In this document: positions 1 to 6,564 of the stretch, piece by piece
How the letters are laid out: each line of letters opens with the position of its first letter
How positions within the stretch are numbered: the stretch's first letter is position 1
Assembly (NCBI GenBank): GCA_946479825.1
Contig: CAMLHU010000112.1
Span: 1-6,990, forward strand
Direction: 5' to 3'
Source of the DNA: an uncultured Gemmatimonadota bacterium
GTDB taxonomy: Bacteria; Gemmatimonadota; Gemmatimonadetes; Gemmatimonadales; GWC2-71-9
DNA: 6,990 nucleotides
Position numbers and translations under genes: made by a program
Notes under the pieces: generated by a model
What the model saw: only the letters and a program-made list of their open reading frames with translations
Databases searched by the model: none
Told to the model about the DNA's origin: nothing

Positions 1-130
1 CCCCCGCGGCCCCCCCCCCCCCCCCCCATCCCTCCCCCCTCCCGCCCCACACCGCCCCCCCCCCTCTCCTCTCCTCTTCTTCTCCTCCTCCACATCCTCA
101 TCATCAACCCGTCTAACACTCCTTCCCTCT
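1..130. other. Low-complexity poly-C / polypyrimidine stretch, probable contig-end artefact
   Basis: The first bases are almost pure C, including an uninterrupted C run around positions 11-27 and another around 55-64. This grades through CT-rich sequence (about 64-120) into normal mixed sequence near 130. No codon structure, SD or promoter is visible. Read on the minus strand it is a sequence that decays into poly-G, the pattern left by reads with no-signal G calls in two-colour sequencing chemistry. I infer an untrimmed contig end rather than genomic sequence. A genuine pyrimidine tract cannot be excluded. Confidence 0.65.
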
Positions 131-227
131 CTAAAGAACGATTCACCCTCGCTTCACCGCTCCCTTTCGGCGCCGGGGACAGACTTCACGCCGTCCTTAG
201 CCCCCGAACCTGCAAGGAGAGTCTCGG
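131..227 (+). promoter_or_regulatory. 5' leader of the nos cluster with a clear Shine-Dalgarno
   Basis: This is ordinary mixed sequence between the low-complexity end and the first gene. The purine-rich AAGGAGA at 214-220 lies 7 nt before the ATG at 228 and is a good ribosome binding site that fixes the start of the cytochrome gene. I could not find a convincing -35/-10 pair or a TTGAT-N4-ATCAA type FNR/NnrR/Dnr box here. The promoter may lie further upstream, in sequence lost to the doubtful contig end. Confidence 0.5.
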
Positions 228-683
228 ATGCGATCGGTCGTCCTCGTTGCTCCCGTCATCGCGCTCGTACTGGCCGCCTGCGGTGGTGGCCGTGAAGCCG
301 CCGCCGATTCGAACGAACCGCCGGCCCTGACGGCGTTCCAGCAGGAGAACGGGATCGGGCCGATCACGCAGGTGGTCGCCACCGGCCCGATCGACGAGGC
401 GATGGCCGAGCGGGGCGAGAAGACCTTCGAGACCAACTGCAGCGGCTGCCACAAGCTCGACGAGCGGTACGTCGGGCCCCCGCTCCGTGGCGTGACGACC
501 CGCCGCACCCCGACCTACGTGATGAACATGATCCTGGCGCCGGACACGATGTACACCCGGCACCCGGTGGCCCGCGGGCTCCTGGCCCAGTTCGGGACGC
601 AGATGCCGAACCTCCATCTCTCCGAGACCCAGGCGCGGGAGCTGATGGAGTATCTCCGCAAGGAATCGCAGGACCAGAAGTGA
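228..683 (+). CDS. Monohaem class I cytochrome c lipoprotein, likely NosZ electron donor
   Basis: This 151-residue exported cytochrome c probably delivers electrons to the CuA site of the NosZ encoded next to it. A short signal peptide ends in the lipobox LAAC with Cys18, followed by GGG and an Ala/Glu-rich linker, so a lipid-anchored periplasmic location is predicted. The haem-binding motif CSGCH is at residues 71-75, and the sixth haem ligand is probably Met126 in the TQMPNL segment. GPPLRGV (83-89) and the C-terminal helix ending EYLRKE are typical of class I cytochromes c. The start is supported by AAGGAGA seven bases upstream. Only 47 nt separate its stop from the nosZ ATG, so co-transcription is likely. 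Cytochromes c are common partners in clade II nos clusters. The donor role is inferred from position, not shown by the sequence. Confidence 0.9.
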   Translation: MRSVVLVAPVIALVLAACGGGREAAADSNEPPALTAFQQENGIGPITQVVATGPIDEAMAERGEKTFETNCSGCHKLDERYVGPPLRGVTTRRTPTYVMNMILAPDTMYTRHPVARGLLAQFGTQMPNLHLSETQARELMEYLRKESQDQK

Positions 684-711
684 CCGTCGCGCCGACCCCC
701 CGCAGGTCGCC

Positions 712-724
712 CCTCCAGAGGAGG
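712..724 (+). promoter_or_regulatory. nosZ Shine-Dalgarno within a small hairpin
   Basis: AGAGGAGG at 717-724 is a near-ideal ribosome binding site, 6 nt before the ATG at 731. It decides the nosZ start over the in-frame GTG at 680. CCTCC at 712-716 is exactly complementary to GGAGG at 720-724 across a 3-nt AGA loop, so the SD core can fold back on itself. The stem is only 5 bp. It could modulate initiation, but it may be coincidental. Confidence 0.6.
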
Positions 725-730
725 CACCCG

Positions 731-2716
731 ATGTCCCGTTCGTCCGCCGCCCTCGCGCTGCTCGCGCTCGTCGCCGCCGCCTGCGGCAAGCCCTCCCCGC
801 GCGTCGGCGCCACCGCGGCCGACGCCGCCCAGCGCGTGTATGTACCGCCGGGCCAGTATGACGAGTTCTACGCCTTCATGTCCGGCGGGTTCGACGGCCA
901 GGTGGCGGTGTACGGCCTTCCGTCGGGGCGGCTGCTCCGGCACGTCCCGGTGTTCTCCCAGAACCCCGAGAACGGCTGGGGCTACAGCGAGCAGACCAAG
1001 CCGATGCTGATGACCAGCTGGGGCTTCGTCCCGTGGGACGACGCGCACCATCCTGAGCTCTCCCAGACCGACGGCGTCCCGGACGGCCGCTGGCTCTTCA
1101 TCAACGGCAACAACACCCCGCGGATCGCGCGGCTCGACCTGACCCGGTTCGAGACCGACGAGATCCTGGAGATCCCGAACGCGGCGGGCAACCACGCCTC
1201 GCCGTTCGTGACGCCGAACAGCGAGTACGTCGTGGCCGGGACGCGGTTCAGCGTGCCGATCCCGGAGCGCGACGTCCCGATCGCGAGCTACAAGGACAAC
1301 TTCGCCGGCGTGCTGAGCTTCGTGAAGGTGGACAGCGCCACCGGCCACATGACGATCGCGTTCCAGATCCGGATGCCGGGCTTCGACTACGACCTGGCCC
1401 ACGCGGGCAAGGGGCCCTCGAACGGCTGGGCGTTCTTCACGTCGTACAACAGCGAGGAGGCCAACTCCCTCCTCGAGGTGAACGCCTCGCAGAACGACAA
1501 GGACTACATCGCGGCCATCCACTGGACCCGGGCGGCCGAGTGCGTGGCCCAGGGGAAGGCGCACACCGAGCCGGCGCGCTACGCCGACAACGTGATGGGC
1601 GCCGACGGCATCGCCCGGACGCAGTGGGGCACCAGCGTGAAGGTGCTGGAGCCCAAGGACTGCGACGGGTTGGTGTACTACCTGCCGACCCCCAAGTCGC
1701 CGCACGGCGTGGACGTGGACCCGACCGGCGAATACATCGTGGCCGGCGGCAAGCTCGCCACGGTCATCCCGGTGCACTCGTTCTCCAAGATGGTCAAGGC
1801 GATCGCCGCCAAGGACTTCGCGGGCGACGTGCACGGCATCCCCGTGCTCAAGTACGAGTCCATCCTCGCCGGCGAGGTGCAGAACCCCGGCCTCGGGCCG
1901 CTCCACACCGAGTTCGACGGCAAGGGCAACGCCTACACCTCGATGTTCATCAGCTCGGAGATCGTGAAGTGGAGCCTCTCCACCTTCAAGGTCATCGACC
2001 GGGCGCCGACGTACTACTCGATCGGGCACCTGATGATCCCGGGCGGCGACACCCGGAAGCCGTGGGGCAAGTACGTGATCGCCCTCAACAAGATCACCAA
2101 GGACCGGTACCTGCCGACCGGCCCGGAGCTGACGCAGTCCGCCCAGCTCTATGACATCACCGGCGACCGGATGAAGCTGCTGCTCGACTTCCCGACCATC
2201 GGCGAGCCGCACTACGCGCAGGCGCTCCCGGCGAGCCTGATCAAGGACCGCCAGCTCCGGGTCTTCCCCCTCGGCGAGAACAAGGATCCGTACGTGGCCC
2301 GCAGCGAGAAGGAGACCAAGGTGGTGCGCCAGGGCCGCGCCGTGCACGTGTACATGACGGCGATCCGCAGCCACTTCACCCCCGACAACATCGAGGGCGT
2401 CCGGCTCGGCGACACGGTCTACTTCCACGTCACCAACCTCGAGCAGGACTGGGACGTGCCCCACGGCTTCGCCGCGATGGGCAACACCAACGCCGAGCTG
2501 CTGGTCATGCCGGGGCAGACCCGGACGCTCACCTGGGTGCCGGAGCGGATCGGTGTGTACCCGTTCTACTGCACCGACTTCTGCTCGGCGCTCCACCAGG
2601 AGATGCAGGGCTACGTCCGGGTGTCGGCGCCCGGCGCCACCGTCCCGCTCGCCTGGAACGGGCCGAACGGGACCCTCAAGGCCGCCCCCCCGGCCGATCA
2701 CCAGATGAGCCACTGA
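731..2716 (+). CDS. nosZ: Nitrous oxide reductase NosZ, clade II (Sec-type, putative lipoprotein)
   Basis: This 661-residue copper enzyme reduces N2O to N2 outside the cytoplasm, the last step of denitrification. The N-terminal beta-propeller carries all seven expected CuZ histidines: His106 and His107 (DAHH), His155 (GNHAS), His325 (SPHGVD), His392 (LHTEFD), His433 (IGHL) and His494 (EPH). The conserved Glu492 and Lys454 (NKITKDR) are also present. The C-terminal cupredoxin domain has the CuA ligands His578 (PHGF), Cys614, Cys618, His622 and Met625 in CTDFCSALHQEM. The export signal has no twin-arginine motif. It is a short Sec-type peptide ending VAAAC with Cys18, which with the DAHH form places it in clade II. 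The lipobox is imperfect (Ala at -3), so lipidation is probable rather than certain. The ATG at 731 is chosen for its strong SD. An in-frame GTG at 680 overlaps the preceding stop but would place 17 extra residues before the signal peptide. The gene is intact. Confidence 0.97.
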   Translation: MSRSSAALALLALVAAACGKPSPRVGATAADAAQRVYVPPGQYDEFYAFMSGGFDGQVAVYGLPSGRLLRHVPVFSQNPENGWGYSEQTKPMLMTSWGFVPWDDAHHPELSQTDGVPDGRWLFINGNNTPRIARLDLTRFETDEILEIPNAAGNHASPFVTPNSEYVVAGTRFSVPIPERDVPIASYKDNFAGVLSFVKVDSATGHMTIAFQIRMPGFDYDLAHAGKGPSNGWAFFTSYNSEEANSLLEVNASQNDKDYIAAIHWTRAAECVAQGKAHTEPARYADNVMGADGIARTQWGTSVKVLEPKDCDGLVYYLPTPKSPHGVDVDPTGEYIVAGGKLATVIPVHSFSKMVKAIAAKDFAGDVHGIPVLKYESILAGEVQNPGLGPLHTEFDGKGNAYTSMFISSEIVKWSLSTFKVIDRAPTYYSIGHLMIPGGDTRKPWGKYVIALNKITKDRYLPTGPELTQSAQLYDITGDRMKLLLDFPTIGEPHYAQALPASLIKDRQLRVFPLGENKDPYVARSEKETKVVRQGRAVHVYMTAIRSHFTPDNIEGVRLGDTVYFHVTNLEQDWDVPHGFAAMGNTNAELLVMPGQTRTLTWVPERIGVYPFYCTDFCSALHQEMQGYVRVSAPGATVPLAWNGPNGTLKAAPPADHQMSH

Positions 2717-2723
2717 CCGCCTC

Positions 2724-2757
2724 CCGGCGGCCGGCGCCTCCGGGCGCCGGTCGTCGG
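2724..2757 (+). promoter_or_regulatory. Intercistronic hairpin with a cUNCGg tetraloop after nosZ
   Basis: Bases 2724-2738 pair with 2743-2757 to give a 15-bp stem containing two G-U pairs. The inner 8 bp (CCGGCGCC/GGCGCCGG) are perfect. The loop is UCCG closed by C-G, which fits the exceptionally stable UNCG class. The hairpin starts 8 nt after the nosZ stop and ends 3 nt before the GGAG that serves the next gene. No T-run follows, so it is not a canonical intrinsic terminator. A role in protecting the nosZ mRNA 3' end, partial termination, or control of the downstream gene's initiation is inferred. Confidence 0.7.
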
Positions 2758-2770
2758 CGCGGAGACTTCG

Positions 2771-3364
2771 ATGAAACGCGCTTCCCGCTACCTGATCGCC
2801 GCGGCTTCGGCCGCCCTGGGCCTGCTGTATGTCACGCCGCTCTGGCGGATCCAGCTCTTCGCCCCCCAGTACCCGGAGGGCCTCGGCCTCCGGATCTGGG
2901 TGGACCGGATCGTGGGCGCGGCGCCCCAGGACCTCAACAGCATCAACAACCTCAACCACTACATCGGGATGAAGCGGATCGAGCCGAGCTCGATCCCTGA
3001 GCTCCACTATATGCCGTGGATCCTGGCGGGCCTCATCGCGCTCGGGCTGGTCGCGGCGCTGGTGGGGCGGCGCGGGCTGGCGTGGACCTGGATCGTCCTG
3101 CTGGGCGCGGGCGCGGCCGCCGGGCTCGCCGACTTCTGGAAGTGGGGCTACGACTACGGCCATCACCTGAGCCCCGAGGCCATCATCAAGATCCCGGGGA
3201 TGTCCTATCAGCCCCCGGTCATCGGCGACAAGCAACTCCTCAACTTCAGCGCCTCCTCCTGGCCCGACGTCGGGGCGTGGGTGGCGTTCGCCGCCGTCGC
3301 GCTCACCGTCGCCCTGCTCGCCCGCGCGCGCCGGCGGGCGGCCGCCCGCCCGGCCGCGCCGTGA
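2771..3364 (+). CDS. Uncharacterised four-helix membrane protein of the nos cluster (NosB position)
   Basis: This 197-residue protein has four predicted membrane segments at about residues 7-23, 83-99, 104-122 and 165-184, and an Arg-rich C-terminus. Two extracytoplasmic-looking loops are rich in specific residues. The first (about 24-82) holds APQYPEGL, an Asn-rich stretch NSINNLNHYIGM (57-67) and IPEL. The second (about 123-164) holds DFWKWGYDYGHHL (121-133) and PGMSYQPPVIGDK. His63, His79, His131, His132, Met67 and Met81 could bind copper, but no known copper motif is present. The ATG at 2771 has GGAG at 2761-2764, just after the hairpin. Clade II clusters usually carry a membrane protein of unknown function, named NosB, directly downstream of nosZ. 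Position and topology suggest this is its counterpart, but I cannot confirm homology and give no symbol. A role in NosZ maturation or electron supply is inferred. Confidence 0.85.
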   Translation: MKRASRYLIAAASAALGLLYVTPLWRIQLFAPQYPEGLGLRIWVDRIVGAAPQDLNSINNLNHYIGMKRIEPSSIPELHYMPWILAGLIALGLVAALVGRRGLAWTWIVLLGAGAAAGLADFWKWGYDYGHHLSPEAIIKIPGMSYQPPVIGDKQLLNFSASSWPDVGAWVAFAAVALTVALLARARRRAAARPAAP

Positions 3365-3798
3365 CGCGGGCGCTCCTCGCGACGCTCCTGCTGGCCGCCG
3401 CCTGCGGCGCCCCGATGCCGCGGCCGATCGCCTACGGCGCCGAGGCCTGCGCCCACTGCCACATGACCATCATGGAGCCGCGGTCCGCCGCGGAGCTGGT
3501 CTCGCGCAAGGGGCGGACCTGGGCGTTCGACGACCCGGTGTGTCTCGCCGCGTTCTACGCCGAGGGGACCGTGCCGCGGCGGGAGGTGGCGTCGGTGTGG
3601 GTGAACGACTTCGTCACCCCCGACTCGCTGCTCGACGCGACCCGGGCCGTCTACCTCCGCACCGAGCGGGTCTCCACTCCGATGGGCGGCGGGATCATCG
3701 CCCTGCGCCCGGGCCGCGAGGCCGACAGCGTGCGCGCCGAGCTGGGCGGCGCCGTCCTCGACTGGCCGGCCCTGGTCGCGGCAGGCGGACACCGATGA
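3361..3798 (+). CDS. nosL: NosL copper chaperone lipoprotein
   Basis: This 145-residue exported protein of the NosL family is a Cu(I) chaperone that supplies copper to NosZ through the NosDFY complex. It has a short hydrophobic signal ending LAAAC with Cys15, so outer leaflet or periplasmic lipid anchoring is predicted. The family's CxxCxM motif is present as CAHCHM (Cys30, Cys33, Met35), followed by the conserved segment WAFDDPVC (54-61) and the TPMGGG segment with Met108, all characteristic of the family. The start is a GTG at 3361 that overlaps the TGA of the preceding gene (GTGA). No SD is visible before it, so translation probably depends on coupling. Upstream in-frame codons run only through the preceding gene and would remove the N-terminal signal peptide. 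It ends in an ATGA overlap with nosD. Confidence 0.93.
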   Translation: MTRALLATLLLAAACGAPMPRPIAYGAEACAHCHMTIMEPRSAAELVSRKGRTWAFDDPVCLAAFYAEGTVPRREVASVWVNDFVTPDSLLDATRAVYLRTERVSTPMGGGIIALRPGREADSVRAELGGAVLDWPALVAAGGHR

Positions 3799-5009
3799 TC
3801 GCGCTCGCCCTGCTCACCGCGCTCGCCGGACGCCCGCCCATCGTGGTGGCGCCCGGCAGCGCGGTGCCCACCATCGCCGCGGCGCTCCGCCGCGCGCGGG
3901 CCGGCGACACGATCGTCGTCCGCCCCGGCACCTACCGGGACACCACGATCGTGGTGGACCGGGCCGTCACGATCGTCGGCGACGGCTTCCCGGTCCTCGA
4001 CGGCAGCGACACACACGCCATCATGGTGGTCGCGGCGGACGACGTGACGATCCGCGGCCTCGAGTTCCGGAATGTGGGCGTGAGCTACACCGAGGACCGG
4101 GCCGCGCTCCGGCTGGCGGGCGTCCACGACTGCCGGGTGGAGGGGAACCGGCTCGACCGCGCCTTCTTCGGGATCTACCTGGCGCGGGTGGACGGCTGCG
4201 TGGTCGCGCACAACGTGATCCGGGGGACCGGCGCCGGCCAGAGCGCCAACGCGAGCGCCATCCATCTCTACGCGTCCCGTAACGTGCAGGTCCGCGACAA
4301 CGTCATCTCCGGCCACCGGGACGGGATCTACCTCGAGTTCACCCGCCGGGCGGAGATCGACGGCAACGCGAGCGTCGGGAACACCCGGTACGGCCTGCAC
4401 TTCATGTACTCCGATTCCTGCGACTATCGCGGCAACACCTTCCGCGACAACGCCTCCGGCGTGGCGGTGATGTACTCGCACCGGGTGACGATGACCGGCA
4501 ACACGTTCAGCGGGGCGCGCGGCTCCGCCGCCTACGGGCTCCTGCTCAAGGAGCTCCGCGACAGCGACGTGCGCGACAACGCCTTCGACGGCAACACCGT
4601 CGGCACCTACGTCGAGGGCTCCGATCGCATCACCTTCGAGGGCAACCGCTGGACCGGCAACGGCTGGGGGATCCGCCTGATGGCCGACGCCGACGAGACG
4701 AGCTTCGAGGCCAACCGGTTCGCCGGCAACACCTTCGACGTGGCCACCAACAGCCGGGCCACCCGGGCGACGTTCCACGGCAACTACTGGGACCGCTACG
4801 CCGGCTACGACCTCGACCGGGACGGCTATGGCGACGTGCCGTTCCCGCCGGTCCGCCTCTTCGCCCTCGCGGTGGAACAGCACCCCGCCGCGCTGATCCT
4901 GGCCCGCAGCTTCTTCATGGACCTGCTCGACACCGCCGAACGGGTGCTGCCGGTCCTGACCCCCGCCGAACTCGCGGACGACCACCCGCGGATGCGATGG
5001 ACCCCGTGA
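3795..5009 (+). CDS. nosD: NosD, periplasmic beta-helix protein of NosZ copper-site maturation
   Basis: This 404-residue protein starts with a short hydrophobic signal (about 1-12) and continues as a right-handed parallel beta-helix of the CASH/pectate-lyase-like type. Asn-ending coils recur about every 22-25 residues (VEGNRL, VRDNVI, YRGNTF, MTGNTF, VRDNAF, FEGNRW, FEANRF, FHGNYW). Family landmarks are RYGLHFMYS (198-206) and the C-terminal NYWDRYAGYD-type block with an acidic DLDRDGYGD stretch (339-347) that resembles a calcium-binding loop. NosD is required, with NosF and NosY, for assembly of the CuZ centre. The ATG overlaps the nosL stop (ATGA) and has a partial SD (AGGCGGA at 3783-3789). 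The reading frame stays open upstream, but only as a shadow of nosL. The signal peptide lacks the usual N-terminal basic residue, so the exact start is slightly less sure than the identity. Confidence 0.95.
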   Translation: MIALALLTALAGRPPIVVAPGSAVPTIAAALRRARAGDTIVVRPGTYRDTTIVVDRAVTIVGDGFPVLDGSDTHAIMVVAADDVTIRGLEFRNVGVSYTEDRAALRLAGVHDCRVEGNRLDRAFFGIYLARVDGCVVAHNVIRGTGAGQSANASAIHLYASRNVQVRDNVISGHRDGIYLEFTRRAEIDGNASVGNTRYGLHFMYSDSCDYRGNTFRDNASGVAVMYSHRVTMTGNTFSGARGSAAYGLLLKELRDSDVRDNAFDGNTVGTYVEGSDRITFEGNRWTGNGWGIRLMADADETSFEANRFAGNTFDVATNSRATRATFHGNYWDRYAGYDLDRDGYGDVPFPPVRLFALAVEQHPAALILARSFFMDLLDTAERVLPVLTPAELADDHPRMRWTP

Positions 5010-5779
5010 GCCCCGCTCCCCTGCACCTGGTGGACCCGACCCCCGCCCGGCGCCCCGGCCCCGGCGGCCGCTTCACGGCGGTGCACAAGCGCGTCGGCCG
5101 GGTCGAGGTGCTCCGCGGGGTGGACCTGTCGGTCGCGCCGGCGCGGGTCACCGCGATCCTCGGCCCGAACGGCGCCGGCAAGTCCACGCTCATCAAGTGC
5201 CTCCTCGGCCTGGCACACCCCGACGCCGGCGCCATCGAGGTCGGCGGACGCGCGCCCGGCACCGACCCCGCCGCGCGCGCCGATATCGGCTACGCCCCGC
5301 AGGCGCCGCGCTTCCCGGAGCACAGCTCCGGCCGCCGGATCCTCGCGATGCTGAGCGCGCTCCGCGGCGCGACGGTCACCGCCGACGACCCGGTCTTCGC
5401 CGCCTTCGGCCTGGGCCCCGAGCTCGACAAGCCCACCCGCGCCCTCTCCGGCGGGACCCGCCAGCGGCTCAGCGTGGCGCTCGCGCTGGCGTTCCAGCCG
5501 CGGGTCCTGGTGCTCGACGAACCGACCGCCGGCCTCGACCCCGTGGCGAGCGGCGTGCTCAAGGAGCGCCTGCGCCACGAGCGCCGGGCCGGCACCACGA
5601 TCCTGCTCACCTCCCACCTCCTGGGCGAGGTGGAGGACCTGGCCGACGACGTGGTCCTGCTGCTCGAGGGCCAGGTCCGCTTCACGGGGTCGCTCCGGCA
5701 CCTGTTCGCCATCACCGGGGAATCGCGCCTCGAGGCCGCCATCGCGCACCTGATGCGCCACCCGGGGGCCCGCCGATGA
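4997..5779 (+). CDS. nosF: NosF, ABC transporter ATPase for NosZ maturation
   Basis: This cytoplasmic ATPase of up to 260 residues energises the NosDFY complex. All ABC motifs are intact: Walker A GPNGAGKST (56-64), Q-loop Gln102 (YAPQ), signature LSGGTRQR (150-157), Walker B VLVLDEP (170-176), D-loop GLD (179-181) and the switch His207 (TSH). Residues 1-28 are a Pro/Arg-rich extension before the usual first strand of the domain, so the true start may be internal. The ATG at 4997 overlaps nosD by 13 nt. The in-frame GTG at 5006 makes a GTGA overlap like the one at nosL and is an equally good candidate, three residues shorter. Neither has a strong SD, so coupling to nosD is likely. Assignment to NosF rather than a generic ATPase rests on its place between nosD and nosY. 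Confidence 0.94.
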   Translation: MDPVSPAPLHLVDPTPARRPGPGGRFTAVHKRVGRVEVLRGVDLSVAPARVTAILGPNGAGKSTLIKCLLGLAHPDAGAIEVGGRAPGTDPAARADIGYAPQAPRFPEHSSGRRILAMLSALRGATVTADDPVFAAFGLGPELDKPTRALSGGTRQRLSVALALAFQPRVLVLDEPTAGLDPVASGVLKERLRHERRAGTTILLTSHLLGEVEDLADDVVLLLEGQVRFTGSLRHLFAITGESRLEAAIAHLMRHPGARR

Positions 5780-6564
5780 ACGCCGCCGTCCGGATCCTCC
5801 GCTTCGAGCTCGAAGAGGTCCGTCGAAGCCGGGCCGTGCTGGTCTACGGCCTGTTCCTGCTCGCCGTCACCGAGGCGCTGCTCCGGTTCGGGGGCGGCGG
5901 CCCGCGCGCCGTGGTGAGCCTGCTCAATGTGGTGCTGATGCTGGTGCCGCTCGTGAGCGTGGTCTTCGGGACGATGCACCTCTACGCGGCGCGGGAGTTC
6001 ACCGAGCTGCTCCTGGTGCAGCCGATCGGCCGCCGCACGCTCTACACCGGGCTCTTCACCGGCCTCGTCCTCCCGCTGGCCGCCGCGTTCGTGCTCGGCG
6101 TCGGGCTCCCTTTCCTGTGGCACGGCGCGTTCGCCGGCGCCGCCGGGCCGGTCGCCACGCTGCTCGCGGCCGGCGTGCTCCTGACCGCGGTCTTCACCGG
6201 GGCGGCCTTCGCCGCGGCCAACCGGTTCGACGATCGCGCCAAGGGGCTGGGCACCGGCATCCTCGCCTGGCTCGCCCTCACCGTCGGCTACGACGCCATC
6301 CTGCTGTTCATCGTGATGGCGTGGGGCGACTACCCGATCGAGACGCCGCTCCTGGTGGTGAGCCTCCTCAACCCGGTGGACGCCGCCCGGATCGCCCTGC
6401 TCCTGCAGCTCGACACGTCGGCCCTCCTCGGCTACACCGGTGCGGCGTTCTCGCACCTGCTCGGCGCCGGGGTGGGCTACCTGGTCGCGGGACTCGCGCT
6501 CGCCGTCTGGGCGGCGATCCCCGCCTGGGTCGGCTGGAGGGTGTTTCGGAGGAAGGACTTCTAG
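5776..6564 (+). CDS. nosY: NosY, ABC permease of the NosZ maturation complex
   Basis: This 262-residue polytopic membrane protein of the ABC-2 type partners NosF and docks NosD on its periplasmic side. Six hydrophobic segments are visible at about 20-37, 45-65, 92-114, 126-148, 160-182 and 228-255. Family-typical features are the cytoplasmic amphipathic block YAAREFTELLLVQPIGR (70-86), the DRAKGLGTG loop (153-161) and the SLLNPVDAARIALLLQLD stretch (196-213). The basic C-terminus RRKDF is expected on the cytoplasmic side. The ATG overlaps the nosF stop as ATGA, which indicates translational coupling. It is the last gene of the operon seen here: the stop at 6562-6564 is directly followed by a heptamer repeat and then a hairpin. 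The gene is intact and of normal length. Confidence 0.95.
   Translation: MNAAVRILRFELEEVRRSRAVLVYGLFLLAVTEALLRFGGGGPRAVVSLLNVVLMLVPLVSVVFGTMHLYAAREFTELLLVQPIGRRTLYTGLFTGLVLPLAAAFVLGVGLPFLWHGAFAGAAGPVATLLAAGVLLTAVFTGAAFAAANRFDDRAKGLGTGILAWLALTVGYDAILLFIVMAWGDYPIETPLLVVSLLNPVDAARIALLLQLDTSALLGYTGAAFSHLLGAGVGYLVAGLALAVWAAIPAWVGWRVFRRKDF

Noticed and set aside
96..110. Possible FNR/NNR half-site (ATCAA near 101-108)
   Set aside because: No TTGAT partner lies at the correct spacing, and the sequence is within or beside the doubtful low-complexity end.
680..730. Upstream GTG start for nosZ overlapping the cytochrome stop
   Set aside because: It would put a Pro/Arg-rich 17-residue segment in front of an otherwise complete signal peptide. 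The ATG at 731 has a much better SD. The segment's RR does not form a Tat motif with a following hydrophobic core.
515..3235. Very long open frame of 906 codons on the minus strand opposite nosZ and the membrane protein
   Set aside because: It is the antisense shadow of high-GC genes with strong third-position GC. The translation is low-complexity, rich in Arg, His, Val, Gly and Asp, shows no domain, and overlaps a nosZ with all its metal ligands.
3651..4985. 444-codon minus-strand open frame opposite nosD
   Set aside because: The Val/Ala/His/Asp-biased composition is typical of an antisense frame, and the plus strand has an unambiguous NosD.
5197..6564. Apparent 455-residue fused protein in the nosY frame
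   Set aside because: The first part is the out-of-frame Arg/Pro-rich shadow of nosF. The true NosY starts at the ATG at 5776, which overlaps the nosF stop.
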